A stretch of DNA of 64,000 nt, taken from positions 47,004 to 111,003 of the forward strand of contig JANEYF010004803.1 in assembly GCA_029963845.1 (NCBI GenBank). The letters run 5' to 3'. Each line of letters opens with the position of its first letter. The stretch's first letter is position 1. The notes under the pieces are model-generated. The model searched no databases and had not been told where the DNA came from. It saw only the letters and a program-made list of their open reading frames with translations. The translations under genes and the position numbers were made by a program. The stretch is from Rhamnusium bicolor (lineage: Eukaryota > Arthropoda > Insecta > Coleoptera > Cerambycidae). Below, piece after piece: positions 21,845 through 32,629 of the stretch.

Positions 21845-22658
21845 TCTTTCTCCAGTCCAGTCTATTATTAGCTTTCGAGTTGTGTACACGTTGTCACTTG
21901 GGCGTATTATATATTGTTTTTGTGTTTTTATTTTATTTGTTGTACTGTATTGTTGATATTAATTTAATAATAAAGCATAGCAGACGTACGCAGGGGTAGA
22001 AAACGGCCATTTGCTGACAAAGTGAATAAATTCATAGCTGAATTCCCCGATTTATTCTATGATGGTGCTAAAATAATTTGTAAAGTGTGCGAGAAAGATT
22101 TGATGTACTGGGATAAGGGTGATTATGGACTTCACGTAAACAGTGTACACCATAAAAATAAAAAAAATGGCGTGCCTTCGACAACACAGTTTATGTTTGA
22201 TTTACTATTAATGCTGATTGCTTGTGATGTTCCGCTGCACATACTCGATAAACAACCATTTCGAGAGTTCTGAAATAAATACAATGCCCAGGTGAAGTTA
22301 CCAAGTCGCACAACGTTATGTAACTATCTACCAACTGTACACGTAGTCATGGTAAATAAGATGAAATGTGAATTAAAAAATACATGACTGTGGTTATATG
22401 TTGATGAGACAACACATTGTAAAAAAAATTCTATTTTAGATGTTATAGTACGAGTCCTGGACTCTCTTAAACCGATAGTTTCACTGTTACTAGCTAGCAA
22501 AAGACTAAGTCAGTGTACTAGCGAAACAATTACCAGGGTGGTGCTGGAGACGTTAGAAAAATTTGAACTGTCAAAAAGTCAAGTGTTGATGTTTGTGACT
22601 GATGGCGCCGTGACAATGCGTTCGGTAGGCTGTTCCTTGCAAGAACAAGGTTGTACGT
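21839..22658 (+). pseudogene. hAT copy D, 5' half only
   Basis: Homology to copies B and G begins at the gaaactctttctccagtcc phrase upstream of the gene and continues through the finger (IICKVCEKDLMYWDKGDYGLHVNSVHH, 22076-22156), FMFDLLLMLIACDVPLHILDK and the VLMFVTDGAVTMR region (about 22581-22622). It stops abruptly near 22658, within the CTLV-like segment. There is no recognisable ATG in the usual place: copy G has ATGGCAGACGTACG where D has atagcagacgtacg, so the initiator is ATA. Stops occur after FREF (22271) and within the KNT-WLYVDE region. The catalytic C-terminal half and hATC domain are absent. Confidence 0.85.
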
Positions 22659-23778
22659 TGGAATCAGCATAAAATTTGCTAGAATTTATCCCATTTAACC
22701 GATCTTGTTGGATAAAATATTGTATGCCACGCGATACTAAAGACATTTCATAAAATTTTACTCACTTGTACCATAAATAACTATTATTTTAGTTTCATTA
22801 TATTTTTACTATGCCGTATATCATTGCATACATTTGGATATTTACTTTAAAAGTTTATCGTATTCTCCCAGTTTATTACGAGTTGTTGGAAATTTCTCCC
22901 TTGTACATGTATATATAAGAAAACATTAAGAAAGCTTCCATCTTTACGAGGCGCTAGGGGATTGTCGACTTCGCGTTATTGCGATGAAAAGTCTTTTTTT
23001 ATTGCCCTCAAACTTAGTCCCTTTGCTTCAGTGTGTCGCCAATTTACACACTTTAGATCGGCGTAGGGAGCAACAATGAATTAAGGTTTACGAAGCAATT
23101 ACTCAACCATAAATTTAAATATTACCATTTATGCAATAGTCGGGAGAAAACTGACTGGTCTCTGTTGCAGAAAAGATACATTACCAGCATCAAGTATACT
23201 GATAAATAATAAAGTCAGCTAGTCTGTCAGCAAGGTACTTCCATGAGATTTCAGTGATTCATGTATCAATCGCTTCGTAAAGAAACGTAGATTGCGAATT
23301 GACATGGTAATAAGCTGCGAATCGGGTGAGGAAAAAAGATATGGCTTATTACAAATTGGTGTCAAGGAATTAGAGCACAGAGTATAGGATTTGTTTTTAA
23401 AAAATTAGGTTTATTGTATGTTGTGTCTTCGCTCCTTTATCCATTTGGTATCAAAGCATCTGGTCGTAGAAACTTAACAAAACATTGGTGACAAGTTCTA
23501 TCATCACAACACCTTTATTGAATAGGATACTTCAATTTTTGAAACAATATGAGTTAACGTCGTTATCCATCCACCCTTTCAATTGCAAGTTACTTAAATC
23601 TACCTAAACCGGAACAATACACTGACCATTGTGTTCGACAATCCTAAGCCACTGTTTCAGTTCATTCTGGAGGTGATTTAATACGTCTTAAACGACATGG
23701 TGGCTGAAGGTTGTATCGAAGATTCAGTGTTCAACAAAATTGATGTTTGTTCAGGGAGTTAAGTCATCAACCCTTATA
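22659..23778. other. About 1.1 kb, possible LTR-like remnant, unconfirmed
   Basis: A TATA-like gtatatataag (about 22910), an AATAAA (about 23205) and phrases resembling retroelement leaders (attggtgtcaagg, ttggtatcaaagc, attggtgacaag, 23350-23495) occur in the order expected of an LTR and its leader. I could not find a second LTR, a primer-binding site I trust, or gag/pol coding sequence. Confidence 0.2.
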
Positions 23779-23813
23779 AAAATAATAATAATAATAGTAA
23801 TAATAATAATAAT
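23779..23813. repeat. (AAT)n microsatellite, target of Dong-like insertion
   Basis: A run of aataat units, with one agt interruption, ends directly at a Dong-like 3' tail. Confidence 0.9.
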
Positions 23814-23900
23814 GTTGCGGCGCGACTCCCGTGAGGCGTCGGAGGCCACAGGAGGACTGACCGGCATCGGGAAACCGAAAAAAAAAAAAAAGAAGAAGAA
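23814..23900 (+). mobile_element. R4/Dong-like 3' tail only (copy 3)
   Basis: The bases gttgcggcgcgactcccgtg continue through gaggcgtcggaggccac...gggaaaccg to an A-rich end (23878-23892) and gaagaagaag. This is the same 3' untranslated region as at 13120-13180 and 25125-25195, with no coding sequence left. It directly precedes copy 2 in the same orientation. Confidence 0.85.
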
Positions 23901-25198
23901 GAACAAGATGTCTGCAACTAACTGCTTGCCGTTCCTGTTCTTTACTCCTTCGAAGTAGTAAAGTGGACTGTGGATGGGCTGTGCCAATTAGACAGAGATA
24001 CCCGCAAGATGATGAATATTCACAGTAGTATTTATCCTAGATCGTCCGTTCCTCGCGTGTACCTCCCTCGTCAACGGGGGGGCTGAGGACTCTTGAGCCT
24101 GGAATGTACGCATGGTAGAGTAGTACTGAGTATGGCATGTAACATCCTCAATAGCTCATATCCCCTCTTAGGGTTTGTGAAACATCACGAAACTGTAGTT
24201 GTGGCAGCAGGATTATTCAAGGCAGCAGATTAACTCGGTCTCGTATTTGACAACAGGCGAAAACGTCGGCAAGTTGCTGATGTAGAGTAAGTCACCGAAC
24301 TTCAGCCAAATCATCTGAAAGCCCGAATTAGAGCTGCCGAATAGGAAAATCTATTTCGGTAGCATGTCTTCTATAAGAACATAGAAACGCTGGGTTTATC
24401 GACCAGACTAACATTCGCTTTTTTAAGGACAGCCAGGCTTAAGTCAGAGACCGACGGATTCATTACCGCCTGCCAGGACGGTGTTATCAACACCTAATAT
24501 CAACTTCAGGACTTGCAGTCAGGCGCCGGAATCGCTCATGCACTTAGTCTCTGCATGCCCCATATATGCGATTTCGGCCTACATCCACCGACATAACGCG
24601 GCGTTACAAGTGCTATACTACCATTTAAGGCACTCGTACGGGGTAGACCAGACACCAGTGCTGCCTTACATCTCCGGAGATGTTGAGTCCGTTGTCGAGA
24701 ACACGAAATGCCGGATTTACTGGAACTACTCGTTTCCAACGGTCAGGCTAACAAGCCTGACATAGTCCTCCTCGACCATCAACTCAAGGTGATGTATGTC
24801 ATCGAGTTCTCGGCATCTGCGGAGAAAAACATCACATTGAAGGAGGAGAAACGGACCAAACACCACGATCTCTGGTACGAGCTTCAAGTGCTGTATCCAG
24901 GCTACTCAGTCAAAATGGTCGTCCTAATAATCCGTGTACTCGGAGGGATAAAGCCTACTCTGCTCTTGGAACAGAATATTATACCAGCCTGCCAAAAATC
25001 AGCCGAGTGGCTAGCAGGCCAAATGCAGAAGACGGTCATTCTGGGTTCTCTCCGTTTGCTTAGGGCACATGACTCAAGTATCAACAGTCAGTAACCCTGC
25101 GGGATGTGGGGAATGGCTGCAGTTAATGCGCCGGCGCGACTCCTCATGGGGCCTCGGAGGCCACGGGAGGACTGTCCGTCATCGGATAATCCGAAAAA
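23901..25198 (+). mobile_element. R4/Dong-like retrotransposon, copy 2 (3' part)
   Basis: It begins within the end of the reverse transcriptase region and runs through the finger, the restriction-like endonuclease and the 3' tail (ggcgcgactcctcatgggg...taatccg, A-run). Just after the tail are aataataat repeats that belong to the 3' end of a LINE on the other strand. The copy is therefore inserted at a TAA repeat, head to tail behind copy 3. Confidence 0.83.
23905..25094 (+). pseudogene. R4/Dong-type polyprotein C-terminal half, broken
   Basis: Conceptual frames read, in order: VPVLYSFEVVKWTVDGL and LDRDTRKMMNIHSS (post-RT thumb/connection, 23930-24030), SSVPRVYLPRQRGG then a stop, then GLLSLECTHGRVVLSMACNIL; LKARIRAAE and FITACQDGVINT (24310-24490); a finger FRTC-x8-H-x4-C whose first Cys is Phe; IHRHNAALQ; CRIYWNYSFPTVR; and KPDIVLLDHQLKVMYVIEFS with the PD...E nuclease signature. 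A 10-base deletion against copy 1 at about 24752 shifts the frame just before KPDIV. It ends in ILGSLRLLRAHDSS at 25094. The full protein would reverse-transcribe the element at a nicked TAA target. Stops and shifts make it dead. Confidence 0.85.
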
Positions 25199-26065
25199 AA
25201 AAATAATAATGTTTATTTGTTTACCAGAAGTAGCATTACAGAAATGACAAGTAACAAAAATGTATAAATAAGTGAGCTAACACTTATTTTGAAATGAAGC
25301 AAACAATAAACTACACCTAATTTTGTATCTTACATACAAATATGTAACATATAATCATATTATTCACTATTTACTGAAGTAATTTAAGAAAATTAAAAAA
25401 AGTGCATACTTAATTAAAACAGTAAACTACAGAATGTGAATAAGTGATATTTTTACATAAATAACATTTTTTAAATCGACTATATTCTATAAATAATATT
25501 TTTCTGTCATTTTCTAATATACCTAAATTGTTTTAGTTTTCTTTTAAATTTGCAAGTTATTTTTATATTTCTTATTTCTTCCGGGACAGTATTGTATAAT
25601 TTGAGAGCTAAAAATTTATATGACTGTTGACCAATAGTTTTAACATCAGAGGATAAATAAATTTGTGTTTTTGTCTTGTATTATAATTGTATCTAGGTAA
25701 TATTGCATAATTTTTTTTGGTAATGTTGTTTTATATTTACCTAGAATTTAAATAAACACAATACACCACTGTAAATATCTAAAGAGAAATTTGTGCGTGG
25801 GAATACATATAAATGAAAAAATTTATAAGTAATCTAAATATAAATAATATAAATATAAATAAAAATTACATATTATATTATACCATAATTTAAATAGGAT
25901 TCTATCAACGCATAGTATATGTTTTTCATTTGAGTAACGTTGAGTATTTTTTTGTAGACATTTATGTTTGTATAACATAAACTGTAATATTTTAATTATA
26001 TAGCTGACATGTGAATCCCATTTTAAGGGATGATCGATGATCGATTTATGAGAGAAAAACAATGT
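25199..26065 (-). pseudogene. 3' end of a jockey/CR1-like LINE
   Basis: On the minus strand the fragment starts at about 26065 with IIDHPLKWDSHVSYIIKILQFMLYK, matching the RT-thumb phrase FLG..ID..L.W..H. It then becomes an untranslatable, AT-rich 3' region ending in an ATT/TAA-rich tail (25199-25210). Only the last part of the RT and the 3' UTR remain. The tail touches the 3' end of Dong-like copy 2, which lies on the opposite strand. Confidence 0.65.
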
Positions 26066-26193
26066 GAGAATAATTATTTAAAATTGAGCGTGTCTGATTC
26101 TGCCGAGATGGCTTCAGTTAAGGATTCTATATGTAAACAATCAGCTATAATTAATTTTCAAGGCAATACTGGAGTCGCTAATTTGTGTGTTCA

Positions 26194-26290
26194 CTCTAAT
26201 AATAAGGAATAATGTACTGTTTTTTCTCAAATTCTATGTTTACTCTAATAATAAGTAATGACGTACTGTTTTCTCAAATAAATTTTATTA
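26194..26290 (+). repeat. Two tandem about 48-bp units
   Basis: The phrase actctaataataag-taatg--gtactgtttt-ctcaaat occurs at about 26194-26233 and again at 26242-26281 with few differences. Confidence 0.8.
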
Positions 26291-27070
26291 AATTTGGTCC
26301 AAGTTTTTAACAATAATAAATTCTTGTGGGTGAATTAGAATCAACTACTAGTGAGCGAAAATGAATTTTTATTCACTAGTGACCAAAGGTCAACGTTGAT
26401 TGCGTGAAAACATCAAGAACTGCGTTCTTTCGTGCCAATGATTCGTGAACAAAGTGATCTGATACTCTGACATTTCTTTAATTATCTTGCGCAAGAAGCT
26501 CATATTTGAAAACATGGATTATGATCACGTAAAAACGCATTTTCATATACCAAAAATATTTGATGTGGCCAGCACATAACTTTCTTATACCAGTATATAT
26601 CATCCTAATGTAAAAAATCATTCTATTTAACTCTTCACTTACCTCAATTAAATTTTAATAGCGTACCTTGAAATGTTTGATTAAAATTTTTAAATAACTA
26701 ATTATCAGCGTCGTTCGATACTGTCAATAATAATTCGTCATATATTTTAATAATCTCTTATTGACGTAGACATTTTTGTAACTAAATTAGATATTTCAAA
26801 AGTCAAACTGCCAAATTTATCCTAACCCAATTTTATGAGGTTAAATGTGTAAAAAATTTCAATTTACATCAGCTTTATTTAAGTACTTGGAAAATATATT
26901 TTATTGCCTTGATATAGTAGACATGGTTTATAATCTTTCAAGAGTATATTTTTTTGTAAAGACAAATACAAAAAAGTTTGAGTCCCGTGGACCTCCTTTC
27001 AGCTGGCCAATTTTGCTCATCACCGAATTTTTCATTGTCTTTGGTCTTTAGAACAAGTGTACCAAATTTT
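26291..27070. other. Spacer, nothing recognised
   Basis: AT-rich. It leads up to the truncation point of hAT copy E. A plus-strand frame that runs into hAT E joins unrelated upstream sequence by chance. Confidence 0.5.
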
Positions 27071-27617
27071 GCTGCTGAATATTTTCAACAAATAAAAGCT
27101 GTGATACTACAGTTCAACCCTAACGAGGCTGCAGCTATTAAGAAAAGCCAGACAAGCTTTCAAGATGTTTCCCTTGAAACAGATTTAAAAACTGTTTATA
27201 ACAATTATAGAGGACTACACGACGCAATAGAAAAATTGCAAAATACTTCGTTGTCGTTAGTGGAATCGCTGCAAATAGTGGACGACGTAAATACACAGCT
27301 ACAGACTATAAATGACGCAAAAAAATAAGCCCGTTATTGAAAAATTCGAGAGTGTATTACGGAAAGATCCTGATTTTACCAAATTAAGACAAATTTGTGA
27401 TGGTGCATCTACAGCTGCGTTAAGTGAGTTCACAGAGTGTTTTACTTATGCCTGTATTACATCCGTAGATGTCGAACGGTCTTTTTCAAAATGCAAACAT
27501 ATTTTTTTCACCACAGCGAACATCGCTTACTGAGACAACTGTAGAAACATATTTGATGCTACACAGTTATTATAGAAGTGCTCCAATTTGTGATAACGAC
27601 AACCAAGCTACTTCATA
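27071..27617 (+). pseudogene. hAT transposase C-terminal half (copy E)
   Basis: Frames read AEYFQQIKAVILQFNPNEAAAI, SLETDLKTVYNNYRGLHDAIEKLQNTSLSLVESLQIVDDVNTQL (27068-27328). After a shift at the A-run following NDAKK they continue VIEKFESVLRKDPDFTKLRQICDGAS...ACITSVDVERSFSKCKHIF (hATC, about 27455-27505), FTTANIAY and a stop. The A-run shift is shared with copy C. Copy C has a stop just after KHIF, where E instead runs on in the wrong frame. No DNA-binding or catalytic part is left. Confidence 0.85.
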
Positions 27618-27973
27618 AATCTGCTTAAGAAGGTGAGTTTTGTACATATTGTTATAAAGTGTACCAGTATTAATAAAATTTATTTCCATTTATTTTATTT
27701 ATTTATTTATTTATTTATTCATTTATTATTAGTTATCACTTAGATATAAAATGTACATGTGTGAAAGTCATTTAACAGTTTAATAATAATGTGCAGCACT
27801 AAGCTTACCAAATATAAGGAAATACATAAAAAAAGAATTTAAAGCGAACGAAATGGTACAAAAACATACATCACAATATATAAAATATTTTTGTTTTTAT
27901 TATTGTACTTATTCAAGTATTATGATGCATACCCAGTACGGCTCTGTAAGATTAATGACCTTGGCCAGGCTTA
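27071..27973 (+). mobile_element. hAT copy E, 3' half
   Basis: Homology to copy C begins abruptly at gctgaatattttcaac (27071, equal to about 19605 in C) and continues to the right terminus ending ggccaggctta (27973). The minus strand there reads TAAGCCTGGCCAAGGTC. Identity to C is very high throughout, including the AT-rich 3' UTR. The 5' half and left terminus are absent, so no target duplication can be tested. Confidence 0.9.
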
Positions 27974-27998
27974 TTTATCATTCAGTCAGACTTTTTTT

Positions 27999-28023
27999 AA
28001 TAAAAGTGTAATACACTTTTATT
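27999..28023. repeat. 12-bp palindrome with one-base centre
   Basis: aataaaagtgta and tacacttttatt are perfect reverse complements separated by one A. It lies 26 bp beyond the right terminus of hAT E. Confidence 0.8.
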
Positions 28024-28945
28024 GATTTAAATTTTCAATGAAGATTCGAATTATATTTACAAAATTTTTACCGTTGTAATTGCAATTTGCCATCAATATT
28101 ATTAATAATCCTGAAGTGACGACACTGGTACCAAAGTACTTTCGACAAACAACGATTTTACAATACGTAAAAATATGCTCAAATGATGTAATCAAAAATA
28201 CAGGTTTCCAGTTAAAAAAAGTATCTGTGAGGTGTTAACTTTGACAAATATGGCCATAAGAGACCAAGAGGTCTCAAACGTGACATAAAATACATCGGTT
28301 GATGATCTTTTTTTTTTGAAAAATTTCATGTAAGAATTTTAACGGATTTATTTATACTATACGTTTTATTAAAAGTGAAGCTGTTTCAACCTGACAAGCT
28401 TCTAGAGTATAATATAATAATGTGAAAAACGTTTTAGCTATTTTAAAACAGCAGACCAGATATTGACCAAATATCAAAGAAGTAATCGTATATTCCTGGA
28501 ATTTAATATCGTGGAGATTAGTGGGTCCAATATAACAAATTACATTTCTGTGTAAGCCAATAAAGTAAAACAAAAGACGACCTTTTCTTAATATTCCGAG
28601 CCTACGGATATAATATAAATGTAAGATTATATCTACAAATCGATCAGTCGATAATGTGACAACTAAGCATTTGTAATATTTTACCACAATCAATTTTGAT
28701 TCAAATGTTTTGAATCATTCGCTCGTAATATTACACAGGAGAGTTCCGAAATAGAGGGAATAATTCTGTTAGAAAATCTCAAATGAATCCATGTTTGAGA
28801 ACGTTTCCTAAGGGAATTAGAGCTTCCTAAAATAATACCTACCTAGAAAACAGATACTTCAAAATGGTTGAAAGCAAAACTAACATGATTGAATAAAATT
28901 GTAAATCATCTCCTAATGATATGAACTTAGTTGTCGAAAAAGTTT
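28024..28945. other. Spacer, nothing recognised
   Basis: No coding or repeat boundary recognised. The minus-strand frame at 28352-28693 (113 codons) shows no motif I recognise. Confidence 0.5.
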
Positions 28946-28949
28946 AATT

Positions 28950-29110
28950 GCTTCCTCGCCCAAGTGAGGAAGGTATGCATTTGCTAAAATTAAAAAAAAA
29001 AATGATTGCCTAGACGAATACAATGTCTCTCTGTGTGTCTTTGTTATCGCGATAGCAGCCACAGTTTTTGAGACAAAATGAAGACGTTAGAAAGGTCGAA
29101 TTGTGTATTG
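28950..29110 (+). repeat. Second copy of the repeat at 8740-8990
   Basis: It shares the start cttcctcgcccaagtgagg, a TG/CT-rich core with tctctctgtgtgtct and the phrase agtttttgagacaaaatg with the 8740-8990 block. Confidence 0.45.
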
Positions 29111-29115
29111 ATTTC

Positions 29116-31220
29116 CACTGGCGGTTCTTCTATAGGGTCATTTGGTCAATAACCTCCCACATACAAATAAAAAATAGAGCTATTCATTTTCTGAAGTTTA
29201 AAAATATATATATTTTTAATATTCTTAAAAAATATATTAAAGTTTCTAGTTCATTCTATGCACAATACTATTCAAATATCTAGATCGCAGGATTTCGTAT
29301 CCCCTCCCAGCACCGAGCCTCTACATTCATATCCATTACATTATTCATTTATAGAATTTAAAAATCTTGGGTCAATCCACAACTTGTCCTCAAACCTAGC
29401 TACGGACCGAATTTACAACGAATTAAAGTGAAATAGACTTATGCGCGAATCGTCAGAAAGCAAAAGAGACAGAAAACACTGGCGGAGACAATGTCCCTGA
29501 CACATTTTACGGAAACGGTAACGCACGAAGTTCAGAGTAGAGCAGTCTTAATGCTGACTAGGTACGCGTTGGTCGGTAAATTCTGTCGCGTTGTTTTTAA
29601 TGTTTTTATTTGTGAACATTTTATTAGTAAATCTCTACTTGTCGTGAAATTAAGTAAAACAGTGCTTTTGGTGTTTACTATTAAATATAAGTGTTGTACA
29701 AAATATATTAAAACTGAACGATGGACATAACTTGGGTTATGGGTTAATCAATCTGACTTCATTGCAGTTCAAGTGGATGAAACCACAGATAGTTCCAATA
29801 AAGTACAAGTACTTTTTGTGTTTAGATACGTTTTAAACGGTATTGTATGTGAGAGATTTTGGAAATTTATTCAGCCTCAAGGAACGACATCGCAGCATTT
29901 GACAGATGTAATTTTAAAAGAGTTAGAATGTCTGAAAATTAATGAAAGTCCTGAAAAATTGATAGCACAAAGTTACGATGGAGCATCAGTAATGAGTGGT
30001 GCTTTTGGAGGTGTACAAGCCAAAATTAAAAAAAGTTATCTTTCAGCAAATTTTATTCATTGTTACGCTCATCAACTAAATTTAATTTTACAAAAAGCAT
30101 CAAGTCAGGATAAAAGCATAAAAATTTTTTTTGCTAATTTACATAGCTTTTCTTCATTCTTTGGAAAATCGCCAAAAAGAACAGCCGTGCTAGATAGTGT
30201 TGTTAAGGTGAGATTACCTAAAGCGGCTCCAACACGACGGAATTTTAATACAAAGTGCATAGAGACTGTTTATACCTATCGAACAGACTTATTAGATTGT
30301 TTAGAAAAAAATCATTGATAATGAATCAGAAAACAACACTTTAAACCAAGCTATTGGTTTAAAAAACTACTTACAAAATGATCATTTTCTTTACTGGCTA
30401 AATTTTTTTCATTTAGTTATGCCTCATTGTGATATATTGTTCAATCAATTACAAAAATGTAATATCGATGTCATAACAGTAAATAAGTCTATTGGCGTTT
30501 TTAACAGTAAAATTGAAGACATCAGAAATAAAATTTTGAATAACTATTTGGAGGAGACATCCATGCAGTCTTCCCAGAGATGTAAAACGGAAGAATCAAA
30601 AAGGAGAATTTCATTAGAAGTTTGTGATATAATTACATCTGAGATCAAAAACAGGTTTGGCTTCAGTAATCATTTAGCAGTGTCTCAGTTATTTCACGCA
30701 GATCGATTTAAAGATTATAAAAAAAGCTTTCCTCAAGATATGTTTAAATTAGATAAAACGGAGTATCTAGTCATAAATCATTTGAAACTTAAAACTGAAT
30801 TAGAAGTATTATATAGCCGAGAAGATTTTTCCAATAGTGAAGTTGCAGTTGCTTTGTTACAGCTTTTTATTAACAATAATTTGTGCAATACTTTTTCTGA
30901 AAGTGTCAAACTGTTAAAAATCTTGTGTACTCTCCCTATGACCACCGTCGAAAGTGAACGTTGTTTTTCCACCTTAAAAAAGAATAAAGACATTTTTAAC
31001 AAATACCATGGGTCAGGAAAGGTTATCTTCTTTAGCTATGCTTACCATAGAAACGGCATTAATAAAGAAGATAAAAGACTTTAATGAAAAAGTAATTGAC
31101 CACTTTGCATCTCAAAAAGACCGGAGGATCAACTTGGAATTTAAATCACTTTAAAAAGTAGGAAATACAGTAAACTTTTCTAATTGACCTCCCTATTTCT
31201 TGACCCACGAACCACCACTG
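29116..31220 (+). mobile_element. ZMYM1-like hAT transposon, boundaries approximate
   Basis: The right end on the minus strand reads CAGTGGTGGTTCGTGGGTCA from 31220. Candidate left ends are CACTGGCGGTTCTTC (29116) and CACTGGCGGAGACAATG (29477); each has partial similarity. Eight-bp flanks do not match convincingly for either (best 5 of 8 for 29477), so the left boundary is uncertain. The transposase is on the plus strand and internally deleted at its N-terminus. Confidence 0.6.
29722..31154 (+). pseudogene. ZMYM1-like (DUF4371) hAT transposase, frameshifted
   Basis: A short ATG start at 29722 (MDIT then stop) is followed by FIAVQVDETTDSSNKVQVLFVFRYV (first catalytic region), LIAQSYDGASVMSGAFGGVQAKIK and NFIHCYAHQLNLILQKA, which are typical motifs of the ZMYM1/KIAA1586-like hAT branch. 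Frame one ends at 30318 (LLDCLEKNH). The next frame resumes IIDNESENNTLNQAI and continues to 31084 with the hATC core LLKILCTLPMTTVESERCFSTLK. A shift at the A-run near 30985 moves the rest (ERLSSLAMLTIETALIKKI, ending at 31154) into a third frame. The N-terminal TTF/finger domain is missing. The family moves DNA by cut and paste; this copy cannot. Confidence 0.85.
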
Positions 31221-31228
31221 ACAAAATG

Positions 31229-32629
31229 GTACTGAGTAATGTTGTGTTATTGTTGATTTGGCCTTTATAAAACCATGCTGAAATTTGGTGAACTTGTGAG
31301 GACAGGTGGCATGTCCAAGATATCAAACATTGACTTTTTATTGCACATACATTAAAAATGTCATTTATTTTCATTTCAGCTCTCAAAATTAGTTAAATGA
31401 CTGCATGTTCTGTTGAAATTTCTATATTAATATGACCTTTTCATTCAAAACCCGATATGATTTAGAAATATCATATTAACAGCTATTCGATCAAAATACC
31501 GTCGACACCCGACAAGTCCAACACTAATTATATGCCCATTAATGTGATGAAAATCAAAGACAAACATATCCAGTGGAGTAGACAACGCGACGGGACAAAC
31601 TGATTGTTTTGATGATGACTACATAATGTTTATATTTTTTTGTTTAGATTATTTTTGTCGTTTGTTTTTACTTTCACAACTAATAGCATATTATTCAACG
31701 AACATATAATGATGGCTATTATTCATGCGGGTGACTAATAGCTATTACATGCAAGTAGATAAATAGATTGTCGTTGTTATAAAATAAATCTCATGCGACA
31801 TATCTGTTTTGGAATATCTGCCCCTGATTTATTAATATAAGAATTAAATAATGCAAATTTTATGGCAATCTTAAAAAATTTTACATCGTCCTGATTATTC
31901 TAAAATGGCCCTGTGCTATCAATATTTTTATTTATAATTATTTTTTTTTTATTTGTGTGCACAAATTACCGAAATTTTTCTTTCCGCCAGTACCAACGGA
32001 TCGAAGTATTGAAACTCAGTGATAATCTTAATCGACTTTATAACACTTTTTAATAATGGAAATTACTCCGGAAGTAAGTCCTCTATAATTAAAGCTTGTC
32101 GAATTACAGGTTATAAATGTCTGCTCGGATAAGGCTGGAAAATATATAATATTCACCATTAAACACATTTATTGCACCAGAAAAATGGTATAACACGAAG
32201 GTATACATTATAGTTAAAAAAAACACGTTGTAAGTAGATGGTAGTTAAGAAATTTTATGTTTAAAGTAGCAGTTTTCAATGCTAGGACTCTAATCCGTTA
32301 ATTCAATGAAGTCACGCAAGTCTTGGTGAATAGATAGAATACATATTACGCGAACAATCGATTAAGCCTTTCACCACAAACTTTAGAAGTGTGTGTAAGT
32401 TGTTTCTAGAAAAATTTCGTTAGAAGTTTTCATAAATTTTAATTTTTATTATAACGGGTTTCTTTGAAATACCGTACACAATTTTAGATGCGTGTTTGGA
32501 GCATAACATAAGTCAACATTTAAAATAAACATATGTCCAAAAATTTCCCTTAAGAGAACTACTTGGTTTTTAGTTATTATTTTAGTAAGAATTTAGTATC
32601 CCGCTATTTGCTTCTTCTTCTCTTCTTTC
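31229..32629. other. About 1.4 kb without recognisable features
   Basis: AT-rich sequence, no motif found on either strand. Confidence 0.5.

Noticed and set aside
28352..28693. 113-codon minus-strand frame as a host gene
   Set aside because: No recognisable domain, no splice or start context that stands out, AT-rich composition like the surroundings.
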